NCBI GenBank assembly: GCA_005772825.1
Contig: SXIP01000134.1
Span: 1-34,724, forward strand
Length of the DNA stretch: 34,724 bases
Origin: Methylococcaceae bacterium
Lineage (GTDB): Bacteria; Pseudomonadota; Gammaproteobacteria; Methylococcales; Methylomonadaceae
Direction: 5' to 3'
The position numbers and the translations under genes are program-made. Shown piece after piece: positions 32,404-34,724 of the stretch (its first letter is position 1; each line of letters starts with the position of its first letter). Below the pieces are notes generated by a model. The model was not told the origin of the DNA and ran no database searches. It was given only the letters and a program-made list of their open reading frames with translations.

Positions 32404-34724
32404 GGCTCACCTCCAAACAACGTGGCCAAGGCCTCGACTTTGTGCAGTTCCGGCCTGTCCTGGTAAACCCCGCTCATCGCCTTATCCGGCTGCATGCCGC
32501 GGACAAACAAATAGAGCACACCGCCAAAATGCGTTTCATAGTCATAATCCGGCAAGCGGTTTTGCAGGTAAAGATGCAGCACGACGGTATAAATCCAGTA
32601 TTGCAGGCCGTAATTATGCTCACGCATCGCGTGGGTCAAGGCATCGTTCGTGTAGTCCGGCAAACTGTTGGTTTTATAATCCATGACATAATAAAGCCCC
32701 TTATATTCACAGATAAGGTCTATAAATCCGGTCAGATAACCGCACATTTGTTTGGCGGTCAACGATTGATACGCCGGCGTGTCTGCTAAAATCCGGTTGA
32801 TTGCATTGGCATTCAATGACTGCATCGATAAATAAAACGGCATTTCTTTCAAACAGCGGTTTTCCGGCAGATTCATCAGGCAAAAGTCGTTATCGCTTAC
32901 CAACAGCGGCGTCGTGACGACAGCCTGCAACAACTCGTCCAATATCTCTGCTCGCTCCAGTTTCAAACCGTAACGCTGACAGGCCTTGTCGCGTCCCGCG
33001 CTAATAGACTTGCGCATTGCCAGATCGCTGAAGGCATTGTTTTCCAGCAGGTCGTGTACGACATTACCGGTATGCGCGCCCCTAGGCAAGTCAATCCGCT
33101 GCAATTCGATTGTCAATTCTTCGCCTTGCTCCCTCGCCTTATCCTCCGGTAATTCCGGCGTATCTTGCAGGCTTAGCGCCGACAATGCGGTATAACTGCT
33201 CATTTGCCAGTCGGTGTATAACGATCTGAGGCGCTTTTTTGCCAGAAGATCGGCGTGTACCCCGGTTTTTTGATACAGTCCTTCCAGCTCGCCCGGCACA
33301 TCCAGCAGCTTATAATCAAATGCGCCTTGATTCTGCGTTTTAAACGCTTGCAGGGTGGCCTGTTGCTGTGAAAAATCGGCATCCGCAAAATCCAGTAACC
33401 AGGCCATTGCGGAATCGTTGGCCGACTTTTCGGAACGCGCATCCACCCAGGCAATATAACAACGGTATTTAGCACGCGTCACGGCGACATAAAACACCCG
33501 TAAATCTTCCGCCAATTCTTCTTGTAAGGCTTGAGCACGGCGCTGATCAAAATCATCCGAGCCCAAATCAACAATCATCCTGCCATCTTCATGACACTTG
33601 ACTAATTGCTTTTCGTTCTTCAATCGGTCGCTGCGTTGCCAAAGACAAGGGCAAAATACTATCGGGTATTCCAGCCCTTTAGAGCGGTGCATCGTGATAA
33701 TTTTGACCGCCTCATCATCGCTTTCCAGGCGCAATTGCTGGTCTTCGGAATCGCCTGCTTTGGCAATCGCGTTGCGCAGCCAATCGAGGGTTTTATTGAT
33801 GCCGAGATGTTCATCAACAGCGGCTTGTTGGACCAGTTCGATGAGATGATGCAGGTTGGTCAATTGCCGTTCGGCGATGGTATTTTTTGATAGATTGGGC
33901 CTGATTTTTTCCTGCGCCAGCAAGTGCTGCATCATCGCCATCAGACCGGATTTTTGCCAGTCCTGGTAATAGCCGAGGAAGCGCAGCATTCGGGCGTCCA
34001 ATGCCGTCTCGTCATTGATCAGTTGATACAGCGCCTGCCCATCCAGCGCAAACCAGCTTAGCGTCAAGGCCTGTTTGAGCAAGCCACTGTCACCGGGACT
34101 CGCCACCGCCAGCAATAGCGCGTATAAATCGACCGCTTCCTGTGAAGCAAACACGGACTCGGTATTGTTCAACACCGAAGGCACGCCCGCCGCGCGTAAC
34201 GCCGCTTGATAATCTCTGGCCTGCGTATTCGTCCTGACCAGGATGGCGATGTCCCTGGGTTGCAACATCGTACCAATCGGTTGCAGGCGGTAGTCCCGCA
34301 TCAATAACTCGACGACTTCATTGACGACAGCCATCCTGATTTCTTCCGCAGCCTTACCTGACGTCCAGAAACCGGTCCTGCTGTCGCTTTCCGGCAACTG
34401 CCATAACATCATCGGCGCGATGGCCTCGCCTGCAAGAGACAACGCGCCGTCATCGGCTGAATGGGCAGGCTCAACCGGGTTAAACGCCAGATCATCGAGC
34501 AAGAATGCCCGCTCTCTTTTAAACAAGGCATTGACCGCATCGACTAACTGCGGATGCGAGCGCCAGTTTTTACCCAGGGTAAATTGATGCTCGGCCTGTT
34601 TTTGCGCATCCAGGTAAGAATAAATATCCGCGCCCCGGAATTTGTAGATTGCCTGGTTGGGATCGCCAATCAGGTCCAAGTAATGACCGGCTGCGGCAAA
34701 AACGGTCGAGAAAATAAACCACTG
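32397..34724 (-). CDS. recB: Exodeoxyribonuclease V beta subunit RecB (N-terminal part cut off by window)
   Basis: 775 residues of RecB are in view; the frame stays open to the last base, starting inside QWFIFSTVFAAAGHY before LDLIGDPNQAIYKFRGADIYSY. Helicase motif GDPNQAIYKFRGA is at the beginning. ITMHRSKGLEYPIVFCP and VFYVAVTRAKYR follow. The C-terminal RecB nuclease domain is recognisable by GFIDLICEYKGLYYVMDYKTN, whose Asp and DYK residues bind metal. The complex degrades linear DNA and loads RecA. Full-length RecB is about 1200 aa, so roughly a third lies outside. It is co-transcribed with recD. Confidence 0.96.
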   Translation of the reverse strand, partial: QWFIFSTVFAAAGHYLDLIGDPNQAIYKFRGADIYSYLDAQKQAEHQFTLGKNWRSHPQLVDAVNALFKRERAFLLDDLAFNPVEPAHSADDGALSLAGEAIAPMMLWQLPESDSRTGFWTSGKAAEEIRMAVVNEVVELLMRDYRLQPIGTMLQPRDIAILVRTNTQARDYQAALRAAGVPSVLNNTESVFASQEAVDLYALLLAVASPGDSGLLKQALTLSWFALDGQALYQLINDETALDARMLRFLGYYQDWQKSGLMAMMQHLLAQEKIRPNLSKNTIAERQLTNLHHLIELVQQAAVDEHLGINKTLDWLRNAIAKAGDSEDQQLRLESDDEAVKIITMHRSKGLEYPIVFCPCLWQRSDRLKNEKQLVKCHEDGRMIVDLGSDDFDQRRAQALQEELAEDLRVFYVAVTRAKYRCYIAWVDARSEKSANDSAMAWLLDFADADFSQQQATLQAFKTQNQGAFDYKLLDVPGELEGLYQKTGVHADLLAKKRLRSLYTDWQMSSYTALSALSLQDTPELPEDKAREQGEELTIELQRIDLPRGAHTGNVVHDLLENNAFSDLAMRKSISAGRDKACQRYGLKLERAEILDELLQAVVTTPLLVSDNDFCLMNLPENRCLKEMPFYLSMQSLNANAINRILADTPAYQSLTAKQMCGYLTGFIDLICEYKGLYYVMDYKTNSLPDYTNDALTHAMREHNYGLQYWIYTVVLHLYLQNRLPDYDYETHFGGVLYLFVRGMQPDKAMSGVYQDRPELHKVEALATLFGGEPC

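Noticed and set aside
1-34724. CRISPR arrays, insertion sequences, rRNA genes
   Set aside because: No regularly spaced repeats, transposase genes with terminal repeats or rRNA sequence were seen.

Overview
The window reads as a gammaproteobacterial chromosome segment carrying a tRNA-linked integrative element and a large phage-defence island, followed by housekeeping genes. The bacterial class is inferred from the recB-recD pair, AqpZ, and a P4-satellite-like gene set (Rha/KilAC, Ash). A methanotroph-like gammaproteobacterium is possible, but I cannot fix the genus.

Layout. (1) 1-39: the 3' end of a tRNA. (2) 40-523: an attachment-site region with paired GGGACA repeats and CTAATC repeats. 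(3) 524-7351: a tyrosine integrase, an unknown protein, a translationally coupled regulatory cluster (HTH, Rha/KilAC, Ash, 39-aa ORF) and a replication module (toprim protein, P-loop ATPase, TubC-docking-like protein). (4) 7404-8139: a Phd/PIN toxin-antitoxin pair with a clear promoter and operator. (5) 8291-12009, plus strand: a DndA-like cysteine desulfurase and the large methyltransferase known from DNA phosphorothioation loci. (6) 12013-28212, minus strand: a nine-gene operon converging on the previous pair with a 3-bp gap. In transcription order it encodes DUF4007, a 1129-aa P-loop ATPase, a PAPS-reductase/DndC-like enzyme (BrxP), a second divergent DUF4007 protein, a 162-aa unknown, a 1214-aa BrxC/PglY-like ATPase, PglZ, a short BrxL and a two-part Ser/Thr kinase. 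(7) 28365-34724, minus strand: an NPP-type lipoprotein phosphodiesterase, aquaporin Z, RecD, and RecB running off the window end.

The centrepiece is region 5+6. PglZ, BrxC-like ATPase, BrxL and a PAPS-reductase without PglX is the signature of type 4 BREX. Here it sits with a desulfurase and a methyltransferase typical of Dnd loci. A reasonable model is that the desulfurase supplies sulfur, BrxP places it on DNA, and the two ATPase/DUF4007 pairs plus PglZ and BrxL do target recognition and phage exclusion. The duplicated ATPase and DUF4007 genes, the uncharacterised 162-aa protein, the AT-rich kinase with a possible second phosphotransferase-like C-terminal segment, and the absence of any recognisable nuclease make this locus the most promising for undescribed biology. 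No direct repeat of the tRNA end was found, so the right boundary of the integrated element is unknown. The BREX/Dnd locus may be its cargo or an older neighbouring island.
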